Of a DNA stretch of 15,400 nt, positions 1 to 8,261 are shown piece after piece. The notes below the pieces were generated by a model, which ran no database searches, was not told the origin of the DNA, and saw only the letters and a list, made by a program, of their open reading frames with translations. The stretch is taken from NCBI GenBank assembly GCA_029777225.1, contig JAKOSR010000170.1:1-15400 (forward strand), read 5' to 3'. Position 1 is the stretch's first letter; each line of letters begins with the position of its first letter. Source of the DNA: Chloroflexota bacterium. Lineage in GTDB: Bacteria; Chloroflexota; Anaerolineae; Anaerolineales; Anaerolineaceae. Position numbers and translations under genes: made by a program.

Positions 1-1
1 C

Positions 2-829
2 CAGCTGATTTCCATTGTGGCCGCTGGTGTGCTGATCGAGCAGGTGGGTTATTTTGTTTTCTTCTACGCGTTGGGTGGTCTGGTGATGCTGGCCGGCTTC
101 CTGGCCGGCAGCCAACTGCGGGAGCCTGCCGCGCCTGCGGATGAGGTCGACCGAAAGCCCTACTGGTCTGAGATTCGGTCCCTGTTCAGCTGGAGCACAG
201 TGCGGGGCAACCCCACGCTGTTCATTTTGCTGCTGGTTAGCATGCTTATGGGCATTGGCTTCCAGGTGGCCTTTCCGTACATGATTGTTTACATAAACCA
301 TTACATTGGGGTGAGTAAAAGCGAATACAGCCTCATCGGCGGGGCTGTCATCATTGGCAGCGCGCTTCTTTCACTGCCAATTGGGGCATTGGCCGACCGC
401 TGGTCCCGCAGGGCATTGCTGGCGCTTTCCATCGTGCTATCGTGCCTGGGGTGTTTCACTTTCTCGCTGGTCAGAACGGTACCTTTGCTGGCACTGTGCG
501 GGTTGGTCTGGCAGGCTTTCAACATGGCCGGTGGCATCGCGTTGACGGCCTGGCTTAAGGATTTGTTGCCAGCTGAAAGCCGTGGGCGCTTTTTGGGCAT
601 CCGCATGATTTTCTGGGTGGCACTACCCATGCTCATCGGCCCGGCCATCGGTTCAGCGCTTATCCAGCGCTATGGGGTGCCGGCTGTGTTGGAAGGCGTG
701 AGTGGTTTTGTGCCTGTGCCCATCATTTTCCAGGTTGGCGCGGCGCTGGGCTTGCTGGCCATCGTGCCCGTGCTGTTTTTCCGGAACCGGTCCAGGCTGG
801 GCCGTTTCCAGGCCACGGAAGCTGCGTGA
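2..829 (+). CDS. MFS transporter, C-terminal part (5' end outside window)
   Basis: The reading frame is open from base 2, so the GTG at 17 is probably internal and about 275 residues of a longer protein are seen. The protein is strongly hydrophobic: two membrane segments, then a charged cytoplasmic linker (DEVDRKPYWSEI), then about six more segments, as expected for TM5 to TM12 of a 12-TM major facilitator. A loop motif GALADRWSRR matches MFS motif A as it recurs between TM8 and TM9. The protein ends in a short basic tail. Its stop codon overlaps the GTG start of the GH2 glycosidase by 4 nt, so the two genes are very likely co-translated. A role in importing the sugar or glycoside that the glycosidase handles is an inference from this linkage. 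The substrate cannot be read from the sequence. Confidence 0.88.
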   Translation, partial: QLISIVAAGVLIEQVGYFVFFYALGGLVMLAGFLAGSQLREPAAPADEVDRKPYWSEIRSLFSWSTVRGNPTLFILLLVSMLMGIGFQVAFPYMIVYINHYIGVSKSEYSLIGGAVIIGSALLSLPIGALADRWSRRALLALSIVLSCLGCFTFSLVRTVPLLALCGLVWQAFNMAGGIALTAWLKDLLPAESRGRFLGIRMIFWVALPMLIGPAIGSALIQRYGVPAVLEGVSGFVPVPIIFQVGAALGLLAIVPVLFFRNRSRLGRFQATEAA

Positions 830-2637
830 ACAGGATGGAAGCCGAGGGAGCCCCGAAAGCAAAACCGGTGAGGTTGAGCACCCGCTGGCAGGTGGACGAA
901 CCCATACCCCTGCCGGAGTACCCGCGGCCTCAGCTGGTCCGTGAGAACTGGCAAAACCTGAATGGATGGTGGAAATTCGCCATCCTGCCAGCAGAGGCCG
1001 GGCAGCCTGCCACGTGGCAGGGACGCATCCGCGTGCCTTACGCGCCTGAGTCCGCCCTGAGTGGGGTGGGGCGGGTGCTGCAGCCGGGAGAGAGGCTCTG
1101 GTACCAGCGGAAGTTCACGGTTGAAGCGGGGGCAGGGGAGCGCTTGCTGTTGCATTTTGGCGCGGTGGACCACGACTGCCAGGTCTGGCTGAATGGAGAT
1201 TTAATCGGCGAACATCACGGCGGATACCTGCCCTTCAGCTTTGACATCACAAACGCGCTCGATAAAGCGGAAAATGAAATTGTGCTGGCCGTGCAGGACG
1301 CGAGCGACAGTACTTCGGACCAGCGGGGGAAGCAGACCCTGAGGCCGGGTGGCATTTGGTACACGCCGGTTTCGGGCATTTGGCAGACGGTGTGGCTGGA
1401 ACTTATGCCGTTGGAATACCTGCGGTCAGTACGATTAACGCCTGCGCTGGCTGGAGGAACGCTGACCATCAACGCGGACGTGGCTACGGAGGGTGGGCTG
1501 GACGGGCTGGTTGTGGAAGCGGAAGCCAGGCTGGACGGGCAGGTGGTGGCAGAGGCGGAGGGCGCGGTCGGTCAGGACCTGGTGCTGGGCATCCCTGACG
1601 CGCGGGCGTGGCACCCTGACCATCCGACGCTTTATGACCTGAGGTTGCGCCTGAAACGCGCCGGTAAAGTGCTGGACCAGGTGGAAAGCTACTTTGCCAT
1701 GCGCGATTACAGCCGGAAGCGCGACGTGGATGGATTTTGGCGGTTCACGCTTAACGGGCAGCCATTGTTCCTGTTTGGCCCACTGGACCAGGGGTACTAC
1801 CCGGATGGACTGTATACACCACCCAGCGAAGCCGCCATGCTGTATGACCTGGAATATGCCAAGCGGATTGGTTGCAACATGGTCCGTAAGCACGTCAAGG
1901 TGGAGCCGGCCCGCTGGTACGCGACTTGTGACCGATTGGGGCTGATTGTCTGGCAGGATTTCCCCAACGGTGGACGCGTGAGCGCTGCCAGCGTGGCCCT
2001 GAATGGGTTTACCACTGCCTTCAGACGCGATGACCGCCAGGGCTACAAGCGCTTTGGGCGGGAAAACGCGGCAAACCGAACTGCCTTTGAAGCGGAACTG
2101 CGGGAGATGGTGGCTTGCCTTTACAGCGCTCCCTCCGTGGCTGCCTGGGTGCCTTTCAATGAGAGTTGGGGGCAATTCGACGCGATGCGGATAGCCAGCA
2201 TGGTGCGCGCGCTGGACCCGACACGCCTGGTGGACCACGCTTCAGGCTGGTTTGACCAGGGGGGCGGGGATTTCAACAGCCAGCATATCTATTTCAGCCG
2301 GCTCAAAGCGCCCAGGTTGGACCACCGCCTGTTCGCGCTATCGGAATTTGGCGGGTACAGCCTCAAGATTGCTGGCCATGTTTGGGATGAGAATAAGAAG
2401 TTTGGGTATCGCTTTTTCGATACACCGGCGGAATTGACCCGGGCTTACCTGGCTCTCTTGACCGAACAGGTGAAGCCGCTTATCCGTCAGGGGCTGGCTG
2501 CCGCTATTTACACCCAAACGACGGACGTGGAAACCGAAATCAACGGGTACCTGACTTATGACCGCGAGGTTGAAAAAATGGACACGAACCTGCTGCTGCA
2601 AGCGCACCAAGACTTAATCCAGTCGCTTTCCTCCTAA
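826..2637 (+). CDS. Glycoside hydrolase family 2 protein (beta-glycosidase-like)
   Basis: A 603-aa protein with the GH2 order: a jelly-roll sugar-binding domain (about residues 40-190, including WYQRKF and VWLNGDLIGEHHGGY), an Ig-like sandwich (about 190-290) and a TIM barrel (about 300-603). The acid/base Glu is E446 in PFNESWG and the nucleophile is probably E507 in LSEFGGYS, so both catalytic residues are present. The barrel starts with LFGPLDQGYYPDGLYT and later has NMVRKHVKVEP. This suits a poorly characterised GH2 subgroup better than classical LacZ or UidA, so substrate specificity is left open. No signal peptide is visible, so hydrolysis is probably cytoplasmic after uptake by the adjacent MFS protein. 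The GTG at 826 is chosen because it overlaps the upstream stop (GTGA); an ATG at 835 is the alternative. No strong ribosome binding site is seen, consistent with translational coupling. Confidence 0.92.
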   Translation: MNRMEAEGAPKAKPVRLSTRWQVDEPIPLPEYPRPQLVRENWQNLNGWWKFAILPAEAGQPATWQGRIRVPYAPESALSGVGRVLQPGERLWYQRKFTVEAGAGERLLLHFGAVDHDCQVWLNGDLIGEHHGGYLPFSFDITNALDKAENEIVLAVQDASDSTSDQRGKQTLRPGGIWYTPVSGIWQTVWLELMPLEYLRSVRLTPALAGGTLTINADVATEGGLDGLVVEAEARLDGQVVAEAEGAVGQDLVLGIPDARAWHPDHPTLYDLRLRLKRAGKVLDQVESYFAMRDYSRKRDVDGFWRFTLNGQPLFLFGPLDQGYYPDGLYTPPSEAAMLYDLEYAKRIGCNMVRKHVKVEPARWYATCDRLGLIVWQDFPNGGRVSAASVALNGFTTAFRRDDRQGYKRFGRENAANRTAFEAELREMVACLYSAPSVAAWVPFNESWGQFDAMRIASMVRALDPTRLVDHASGWFDQGGGDFNSQHIYFSRLKAPRLDHRLFALSEFGGYSLKIAGHVWDENKKFGYRFFDTPAELTRAYLALLTEQVKPLIRQGLAAAIYTQTTDVETEINGYLTYDREVEKMDTNLLLQAHQDLIQSLSS

Positions 2638-2646
2638 ACAAAAAAA

Positions 2647-2669
2647 ACAGCCCTCGTGATGAGGGCTGT
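2647..2669. terminator. Bidirectional intrinsic terminator between convergent genes
   Basis: Perfect 9-bp arms, ACAGCCCTC and GAGGGCTGT, enclose a 5-nt loop. Seven A residues at 2641-2647 become a run of U after the hairpin when read on the minus strand, so it is a textbook terminator for the large minus-strand gene. In the plus direction the hairpin is followed only by TTGAC, so it is a weaker terminator for the GH2 gene. It lies 10 nt after the GH2 stop and 19 nt after the stop of the opposite gene. Confidence 0.93.
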
Positions 2670-2687
2670 TTGACAAAGACGACCGGC

Positions 2688-5600
2688 TTAGGGCACTTCC
2701 GGTGGGGTGAACTCCAGCAGCGTGTTGCTGAGCGCGTCGGATACCCACACGTTCCCCTCAGCCGTGGTCGCAATTCCACTGATAATGCCCATCATGTAGG
2801 TATTGTCGTATCCACCCCAAAGTTGTTTGAAGACGCCGGTGGAATCAAAGCGGATAATCCGGCCGGCGTCCGGGTCGGTGATATACACATCCCCGTCTTG
2901 CGCTAGCGCGAGGAAGGGTTTGTTATCCAGGGAATCAGAGGTCCAGGCATCCACATCCCAGGAGGCAACGCTAAAGTAATTCACACCGCCCCCATCCGCC
3001 ATGAAGACCTGGACACGATTATTCCAGGTGTCAGCCACGTAAACCAGGCCCTCCGCGCTCACCTCGATTCCAACCGGTTCGTCGAGCTTGCCTACTTCCA
3101 TGCCGATGCCCCCAAATTGGGAGAGGTAATTACCCTGCGAGTCAAAAACCACCACGCGCTGTTTGCCGGTATCGGTGACGAAAACGCGACCCTGGCCATC
3201 CACAGCGATACCACGCGGACCCCAGAAGACGTCGACCAGGCCATCCACCACAAAGCTGCTCCACATGCGCACGAACTGGCCATCCGCGGTGAAGACCTGG
3301 ATACGGTGGTTCCAGGTGTCCGCGACATACACATTCCCATCCGGACCGACCGCCACGCCCCAGGGCTCATTAAAGGTGCCTTCCGGCGCCAGGCCTTCCG
3401 CGGCGTTGGCGTAGCTGCCCCAGGCGTTGAGGAACAGGCCGGTGGAATCCAGGTGGACAATGCGATGGTTGCGCGAGTCAGCCACGTACAGGCTGCCATT
3501 GGGTGCCACGGCCACGTCGCGCGGGGCGGCAAAAGTTGATTCACCGGCCACGCTGATGACCCGCCCTGGATCGAGGGTGATGGTATTCGCGGCGTAAGGG
3601 TCCGTCTTCGGCTCAACGGGGGTGGGGCTGAGGCCAAATTCCCAGACTTGCGCGGCGATGTCCTTGCGGATGTACATCTTCATCGTGTCCGATGGCGACC
3701 AGGTTGCCAGGGTGAGCGAGGGGTTGTTGTAGGCGAGGGCGTACTGGGTGTAATCCCTGTTGAACCAAAGCTGCCAGAGCCCAGCGCGCTTGGCCGGGTC
3801 TTTCAAGTCCGCGAGGACCTTGCTGATGGACCAGTTGCGGTAGATATCCTCGTTGGGCCACCACATACGTTTGTAATCGAAGGCGTAGTAATCCTCCCCG
3901 ACGACTGGCTTGATTTTATCTGTCAGCTCGGCGCCTACCAGGATGATGGGGTAATCCTTGAGCGACTTGGTGATGTTGGCGTCAAAGTCGTAGCGATTAG
4001 GGAAATCGCGGCCATACCACCAGAATGGATAGCGCACATTGCGGTCGTAGGCAAACTTGATGGATTTGTCGCCATATAGGCGCTTGGAAATGGTTTCGAC
4101 CTGCTCCAGCACATCCTTCATATCGCGGGTGGAATGGGCGTAGACCAGGAATTCCTTGGCGTTGTCATAATTGATGTAGGCGGCCCGGTAAGCGGCGCGG
4201 AACGTGAAGACAGCCATGATGGCAAACGCGGTGAGCAGCACGAGGCGCGAGAGATCGCGCGTCCACTGCTTGAACACGAAGAAGAGTGAGACACCACTCG
4301 CGAGCACACCAACGGTCGCGAGCAGGAAGGTGCTTGTGCCCTGCAAATGCACCAGGTCCTTGCCCTGGAATGGCGGGTTGTTACCGAGGAGGGAGCCGGC
4401 CAATTTGCTCATGGAGATGAGCAGGACAAAAGCCAGGATGAGGGTGAGGAAGGCTTTTTGACGGCGCAGCGAAGCCCAGTTGACCGATTCTACGACGTAG
4501 CCAACGGCCCAGCCGGTACAAAGAATCATCGGCATGGTGATGTGGGTGGTCAGCCAGGGCATGCGCTCACCAGCGAGGGAGAAAGCCAACAGGCTGATGA
4601 GAGACCAAAACAGCAATAAAACGAGCGTCGGTAGGCTGGCAGCTTTGCCGGTGTCTTCTGGCGGGTCGCGGAAAATCCGCGCGAGCCAGGGAATATAGGG
4701 CGCCGGGACTGCTTCATCCATTGCTTGAGGGGTAGAGGCGTCGGGGTCCAAGTCCAGGTCTGCGTCCCAACTGGATGGTTCCGGCGCGGGAGCGGGCGCG
4801 AGAGCATCCTCCGGTCGTGAAAGCATGGTTTCCACTTTCGCGTTTTCCTCCAAAACAGGCCTTTGGCTGGTTTTGAACGGGGAAACAAAGGGATGATCAA
4901 CGCTGGCGGTGAACAAGTGGCGGGAGGCACCAATGACCAAGGCGAGCAGCGTGCCAAGCGCGGGCAGGAATTCATAGATGGGGATTTGCACCAGGGCATA
5001 GTAGTAAAGCGGCTGCGTGCCACGTTCTACCGCCTGCTGGCTGAGCCAATAACCCAGGGCTCCGACCAGGCCTTTGAAGAAACCTTCTCCATGCGTGAAA
5101 AAGGTGGTGTAGAGGATGATGAAAATACTCCAAAAAATGGTCATGCTTTTTGGGAATACTTTTTTGTTCCACAAGAGGCCCAGGAAGAGCGAAAGTAACA
5201 GCAGGATGACAAACACAGCGCCCGAGCGCATTATCCCGGCTTGCGAGTAATCCTGCGGGTCAAAACCCAGGATGCGGATAGGCAGGGCCGTAAGGAGGGG
5301 CAGGATGAGGACCAACTGCAGCACCACGAGGTCAAAACTGCGGCTGTGGCGGATTTGCTCCCAGCCCAAACCGCGAATGAGCGTGAGGATGACCGAAACG
5401 GCCAGTGCCAGCGCCAGACCGGCCGCAGCCAGGAGCGGCAGCTTGGAATTGATGACCATGCCAGCTGTAACAGTCGCCTGGGTGGGTTCCAACGGGGTGG
5501 CTGCCACGGCCGGGGTCTTGGTAAGTGCGTAAACCCCCATGGTGAGCACCAGCGCGAGGATGGTGGCCAGCGTGAGCAGGCGGAATTGGAAGGCCGCGCG

Positions 5601-6269
5601 GTCAGTTTTCCAGCGCCCGTGGTTCATCTCGACGAGGAAGAGCAGGGCCAGGAAGATGAGGGCTTCCGCGCTAAAAATGAAGGAAGTCGCCTTGTCGGCG
5701 TAGTGCATCGCGGTGATAAAGGTTAGCCAAAGCAACCACTTGGTTTTGCCGTCCTCCAGGTAACGCAAGAACAGCCAGAGCATGACCAGCCCCCAAAAGA
5801 CGATAAAGATTTCATTGCGGGTGTAGCGGCTGTAGAAGAGGATATAGGGCGAAATGGTGAAAAGCAAAGCCGCGATGAGCGAACCCAGCCTTCCCAGGTA
5901 ACGCCGCCACGCGAACAGCGTGAAGAGGACAACCGCGATGCCAAATGTTGCTGCTGGAACGCGCGCGGAAAAGTCGGAGTCGCCAAAAAGGAAATAGGAG
6001 AGGGCCAGGGCGTGAAACTGGAAAGGTCCGTGCGTGACGGGGTCGTAGACGTAGTTTTCAATGGTGTAGGAGGGGACCACGTGGTTGATTTCGTCATGGG
6101 ACATGGTCCGGGCACCGAGGTCATAAAGGCGTGTCACCAGCGCCAGGACGATGATAAGCACAATCAGCAGTTTTTCAACGGTGAAGCTGGACCACCAACG
6201 GGTGATGGGCTTATCCAGCCAGGCGTCATTGAATCTTTTTTCTGGCAACGGGTTTGTTTCGGCGATCAT
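2688..6269 (-). CDS. TIGR03663-like GT-C membrane protein fused to an NHL beta-propeller
   Basis: A 1193-aa protein. The first membrane helix (about residues 33-49) is followed by an extracytoplasmic loop with SHDEINH; its Asp59-Glu60 pair sits where GT-C glycosyltransferases have their catalytic acidic motif. Many further helices run to about residue 690, interrupted near residues 480-540 by an acidic Ala/Pro-rich loop. A soluble segment follows (about 700-900), then six NHL-type repeats (about 905-1190) with the recurring pattern PxGIAVxxxGxVYVADTxNxRIQVF, predicting a six-blade propeller. The N-terminal part resembles the TIGR03663 family, named after archaeal Agl23 ('flippase activity-associated'). 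Transfer of a sugar from a lipid carrier at the outer face of the membrane is a family-based inference. The ATG is supported by GGAG at 8-nt spacing and a good promoter upstream. The gene is monocistronic, with a strong terminator behind it. Confidence 0.85.
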   Translation of the reverse strand: MIAETNPLPEKRFNDAWLDKPITRWWSSFTVEKLLIVLIIVLALVTRLYDLGARTMSHDEINHVVPSYTIENYVYDPVTHGPFQFHALALSYFLFGDSDFSARVPAATFGIAVVLFTLFAWRRYLGRLGSLIAALLFTISPYILFYSRYTRNEIFIVFWGLVMLWLFLRYLEDGKTKWLLWLTFITAMHYADKATSFIFSAEALIFLALLFLVEMNHGRWKTDRAAFQFRLLTLATILALVLTMGVYALTKTPAVAATPLEPTQATVTAGMVINSKLPLLAAAGLALALAVSVILTLIRGLGWEQIRHSRSFDLVVLQLVLILPLLTALPIRILGFDPQDYSQAGIMRSGAVFVILLLLSLFLGLLWNKKVFPKSMTIFWSIFIILYTTFFTHGEGFFKGLVGALGYWLSQQAVERGTQPLYYYALVQIPIYEFLPALGTLLALVIGASRHLFTASVDHPFVSPFKTSQRPVLEENAKVETMLSRPEDALAPAPAPEPSSWDADLDLDPDASTPQAMDEAVPAPYIPWLARIFRDPPEDTGKAASLPTLVLLLFWSLISLLAFSLAGERMPWLTTHITMPMILCTGWAVGYVVESVNWASLRRQKAFLTLILAFVLLISMSKLAGSLLGNNPPFQGKDLVHLQGTSTFLLATVGVLASGVSLFFVFKQWTRDLSRLVLLTAFAIMAVFTFRAAYRAAYINYDNAKEFLVYAHSTRDMKDVLEQVETISKRLYGDKSIKFAYDRNVRYPFWWYGRDFPNRYDFDANITKSLKDYPIILVGAELTDKIKPVVGEDYYAFDYKRMWWPNEDIYRNWSISKVLADLKDPAKRAGLWQLWFNRDYTQYALAYNNPSLTLATWSPSDTMKMYIRKDIAAQVWEFGLSPTPVEPKTDPYAANTITLDPGRVISVAGESTFAAPRDVAVAPNGSLYVADSRNHRIVHLDSTGLFLNAWGSYANAAEGLAPEGTFNEPWGVAVGPDGNVYVADTWNHRIQVFTADGQFVRMWSSFVVDGLVDVFWGPRGIAVDGQGRVFVTDTGKQRVVVFDSQGNYLSQFGGIGMEVGKLDEPVGIEVSAEGLVYVADTWNNRVQVFMADGGGVNYFSVASWDVDAWTSDSLDNKPFLALAQDGDVYITDPDAGRIIRFDSTGVFKQLWGGYDNTYMMGIISGIATTAEGNVWVSDALSNTLLEFTPPEVP

Positions 6270-6313
6270 TAAGCTGTCTCCGCATAGTCATGATGGCTAA
6301 GGTAATAGAAAAT

Positions 6314-6342
6314 ACTATACTCTGCTCCCAAGCAATCCGCAA
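6314..6342 (-). promoter_or_regulatory. Sigma70-type promoter of the GT-C/NHL gene
   Basis: Read on the minus strand, a -35 box TTGCGG (6342-6337) and a -10 box TATAGT (6319-6314) are separated by exactly 17 nt. Transcription would start near 6307, giving a 5' untranslated region of about 38 nt that contains the GGAG ribosome binding site of the gene starting at 6269. Confidence 0.7.
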
Positions 6343-6457
6343 GGCTGAGAGGTTGGATGTGATGGCACGGGTTGGGGACGGGGCAAAAATGGGCCGTGCC
6401 GGCAACACGCCGGGGGTTGGGAAGGCCAGGGAGCGTCCGCTGGGGCTGGCTTTGGGT

Positions 6458-6463
6458 TACAAT
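6458..6463 (+). promoter_or_regulatory. -10 box for a probably leaderless lipoprotein mRNA
   Basis: TACAAT ends 6 nt before the ATG at 6470, so the usual distance from -10 box to start point places +1 on or next to the A of the start codon. There is no Shine-Dalgarno sequence before that ATG (the nearest purines, GAG, are too close). No convincing -35 box is seen. Together this suggests a leaderless transcript. Confidence 0.5.
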
Positions 6464-6469
6464 TTGAGC

Positions 6470-7141
6470 ATGAAACGTGACGGAGTGGCTGCCAAGCTTA
6501 TTGTGGTTTGCGCCTGCCTGGTCGCGCTGGCAGGGTGTGCCAGGCCCAAGCCTGCTGCCACCCCGCTGGTGCCGACGCTGGACGTGGAGGCTTTGCGGCA
6601 GACCTCGGTGGCGCAGGTGACCCTCTCCGCGCTGCAGACGCTCGCGGCGAAACCCGTGGACACATTGACGCCGGAAATTCCAGCAACGCCGGCCCCGCCC
6701 ACGCTTATTCCCACCATCGCGCGGTCGGCGACCCCGCAACCCACCGAGACGCCCCAGGGCGCCTGCAACCGGGTGGGAACGGGAACGCCCTTTGACCTCA
6801 CCATCCCGGACGGTACCGCGGTGTTGCCTGGCCAGGCGTTCACGAAGACCTGGCGGCTGGTGAACGCGGGTACATGCACATGGAACCGGCTTTACAAGCT
6901 GATTTTCTTCTCGGGCAATTCCATGAACGCGCACCAGGAGCAATACCTGAGCGTGGATGTGAAACCTGGGGACGCGATTGACCTGAGTGTCAACTTTACC
7001 GCCCCAAATGACACTGGACAATACCAAAGCAATTGGATGCTGCTCAGCGCAGATGGTGAGTATTTTGGCCTCGGACGCAACGGCGATGGCCCCTTCTGGG
7101 TAAAGATACAGGTGGTGAAAGCGTTCACCCCGACACCCTGA
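6470..7141 (+). CDS. Lipoprotein with NBR1-type (FW) Ig-like domain
   Basis: A 223-aa protein. It starts with a basic n-region and a hydrophobic stretch ending in the lipobox LAGC (Cys23), so it should be lipid-anchored outside the membrane. A Pro/Thr-rich linker covers about residues 60-95. The C-terminal part (about 100-220) matches the NBR1 central Ig-like domain (Pfam N_BRCA1_IG, also called FW): LPGQAFTKTWRLVNAGTCTW, then the NWML and FWVKI motifs, with the four hallmark tryptophans at 128, 138, 189 and 210. In eukaryotic NBR1 this is a protein-binding domain; in bacteria its partner is unknown. The ATG at 6470 is chosen because it gives a perfect signal peptide. The open frame continues upstream to 6254, but that stretch overlaps the divergent promoter and is not signal-like. 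The gene probably shares an operon with the isomerase 21 nt downstream. Confidence 0.87.
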   Translation: MKRDGVAAKLIVVCACLVALAGCARPKPAATPLVPTLDVEALRQTSVAQVTLSALQTLAAKPVDTLTPEIPATPAPPTLIPTIARSATPQPTETPQGACNRVGTGTPFDLTIPDGTAVLPGQAFTKTWRLVNAGTCTWNRLYKLIFFSGNSMNAHQEQYLSVDVKPGDAIDLSVNFTAPNDTGQYQSNWMLLSADGEYFGLGRNGDGPFWVKIQVVKAFTPTP

Positions 7142-7162
7142 AACTAACGAAAGCAGGAAATT

Positions 7163-8209
7163 ATGACTGAAGCTTATCAAACACTCGACCCCGAAAACAT
7201 GCTTGGATACATTGATGCCCTGCCGGATGACCTTGAGAAAGCCTGGTGGTTGGGCCACCAGCTGCCCCTGAAGGCCATGGCACAGCCTGGTGCGATTATC
7301 ATTTGCGGGATGGGAGGGTCTGCCATCGGAGGTGATTTACTGGCAAGCTACGTGGCTGACCGCTGCCCTGTGCCCATCATCGCGCGGCGGGATTATGGCC
7401 TGCCTGCCTGGGCGGAAGGAGAGCAGGTGCTGGTGGTCTGCTCGTCCCATTCGGGCAATACCGAGGAAACGTTGGAAGCCTTTAGAGCCGCGCTGGAAAG
7501 GGGCTGCTCGCTCTTGGCGCTGACCACGGGCGGAAAACTGCGGGACCTGGCGGTAGAACATGGTACGGATTGCTGGATTTTTGAGCACGAGGGTCAGCCC
7601 CGCACGGCCATCCCGTATTCATTTGGGTTGCTGCTGGCATTGCTGGACCGGCTTTCCTTGGTGGGATTGCTGGATGAGGACATCGCCGATGCGGTGTCTG
7701 TGATGCGCGAGCGCAGGGACGCGGTTGGGATGGAATCCGGGCCGGCCACCAACCCAGCCAAGCGCCTGGCCGGGCAACTGATGGACCGGAATATCGCCGT
7801 CTTCGCGGCAGGCGAGCTGGAGGTCATCGCGCGGCGCTGGAAGACACAGATTAATGAGCTGGCCAAGGCCTGGGCCTGCTTTGAGGGCTTGCCCGAGATG
7901 AATCACAACACGCTGGCGGGGCTGGTCTTCCCTGAGTCCCTGTTTGAACGCACTTCGGCCATCTTCCTGCGCTCCAAACTTGACCATCCGCGCAACGCGT
8001 TGCGGTTGCAGGCCAGCATGGAGTACTTCCTGCAGGCGGGCATCGGCACGGATTCGGTTTGGGCCAGTGGTATGTCGCGCCTGGCGCAAATGTGGAGCCT
8101 GCTGCAGATGGGAGATTACGTCTCATATTACCTTGCGCTCAATTACGGCGTGGACCCAACACCGGTGGACGCGCTCAGTGCATTAAAGCAAAGGCTGGCC
8201 CATTCATAG
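7163..8209 (+). CDS. Bifunctional phosphoglucose/phosphomannose isomerase
   Basis: A 348-aa SIS-fold sugar isomerase of the TIGR02128 type, at the usual length for the family. The first SIS half carries the phosphate-binding loop GMGGSAIGG (residues 49-57) and then SSHSGNTEE (94-102). The C-terminal half holds FEGLPEMNHN; Glu245 there corresponds by motif to the catalytic base region of the family. It should interconvert glucose-6-phosphate or mannose-6-phosphate with fructose-6-phosphate in the cytoplasm, feeding glycolysis and mannose-containing nucleotide sugars. AGGA at 7155-7158 precedes the ATG with a 4-nt gap. A stem of 7 bp (8194-8200 with 8209-8215) spans the stop codon, and a stronger hairpin follows at 8234. 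It probably shares a transcript with the upstream lipoprotein gene. Confidence 0.92.
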   Translation: MTEAYQTLDPENMLGYIDALPDDLEKAWWLGHQLPLKAMAQPGAIIICGMGGSAIGGDLLASYVADRCPVPIIARRDYGLPAWAEGEQVLVVCSSHSGNTEETLEAFRAALERGCSLLALTTGGKLRDLAVEHGTDCWIFEHEGQPRTAIPYSFGLLLALLDRLSLVGLLDEDIADAVSVMRERRDAVGMESGPATNPAKRLAGQLMDRNIAVFAAGELEVIARRWKTQINELAKAWACFEGLPEMNHNTLAGLVFPESLFERTSAIFLRSKLDHPRNALRLQASMEYFLQAGIGTDSVWASGMSRLAQMWSLLQMGDYVSYYLALNYGVDPTPVDALSALKQRLAHS

Positions 8210-8233
8210 GCCAGCACTTGGGTGGTGGAAACA

Positions 8234-8260
8234 GCGGGCGGTTTTGGCCGCCCGCGTTTG
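8234..8260. terminator. Hairpin terminator between isomerase and the small minus-strand gene
   Basis: Perfect 8-bp arms GCGGGCGG (8234-8241) and CCGCCCGC (8248-8255) enclose the loop TTTTGG, followed by GTTTGGTT on the plus strand. On the minus strand the hairpin starts only a few bases after the TAA at 8264-8262 and is followed by TGTTTCC. The U-tract is modest in both directions, but the stem is very stable. It probably ends both convergent transcripts. Confidence 0.75.
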
Positions 8261-8261
8261 G

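Noticed and set aside
1435..2238. 267-codon frame antisense to the GH2 gene
   Set aside because: It lies entirely within a gene with intact catalytic motifs; its composition mirrors GC-rich third positions and it has no recognisable domain.
6254..6469. Upstream extension of the lipoprotein gene to 6254
   Set aside because: It would place the signal peptide internally and overlap the divergent promoter and start of the minus-strand gene. The ATG at 6470 gives a perfect lipobox leader.
6269..7258. 329-codon frame antisense to the lipoprotein gene
   Set aside because: It covers the lipoprotein, its promoter and the isomerase start. The translated sequence is rich in Arg, Gly and His, typical of shadow frames.
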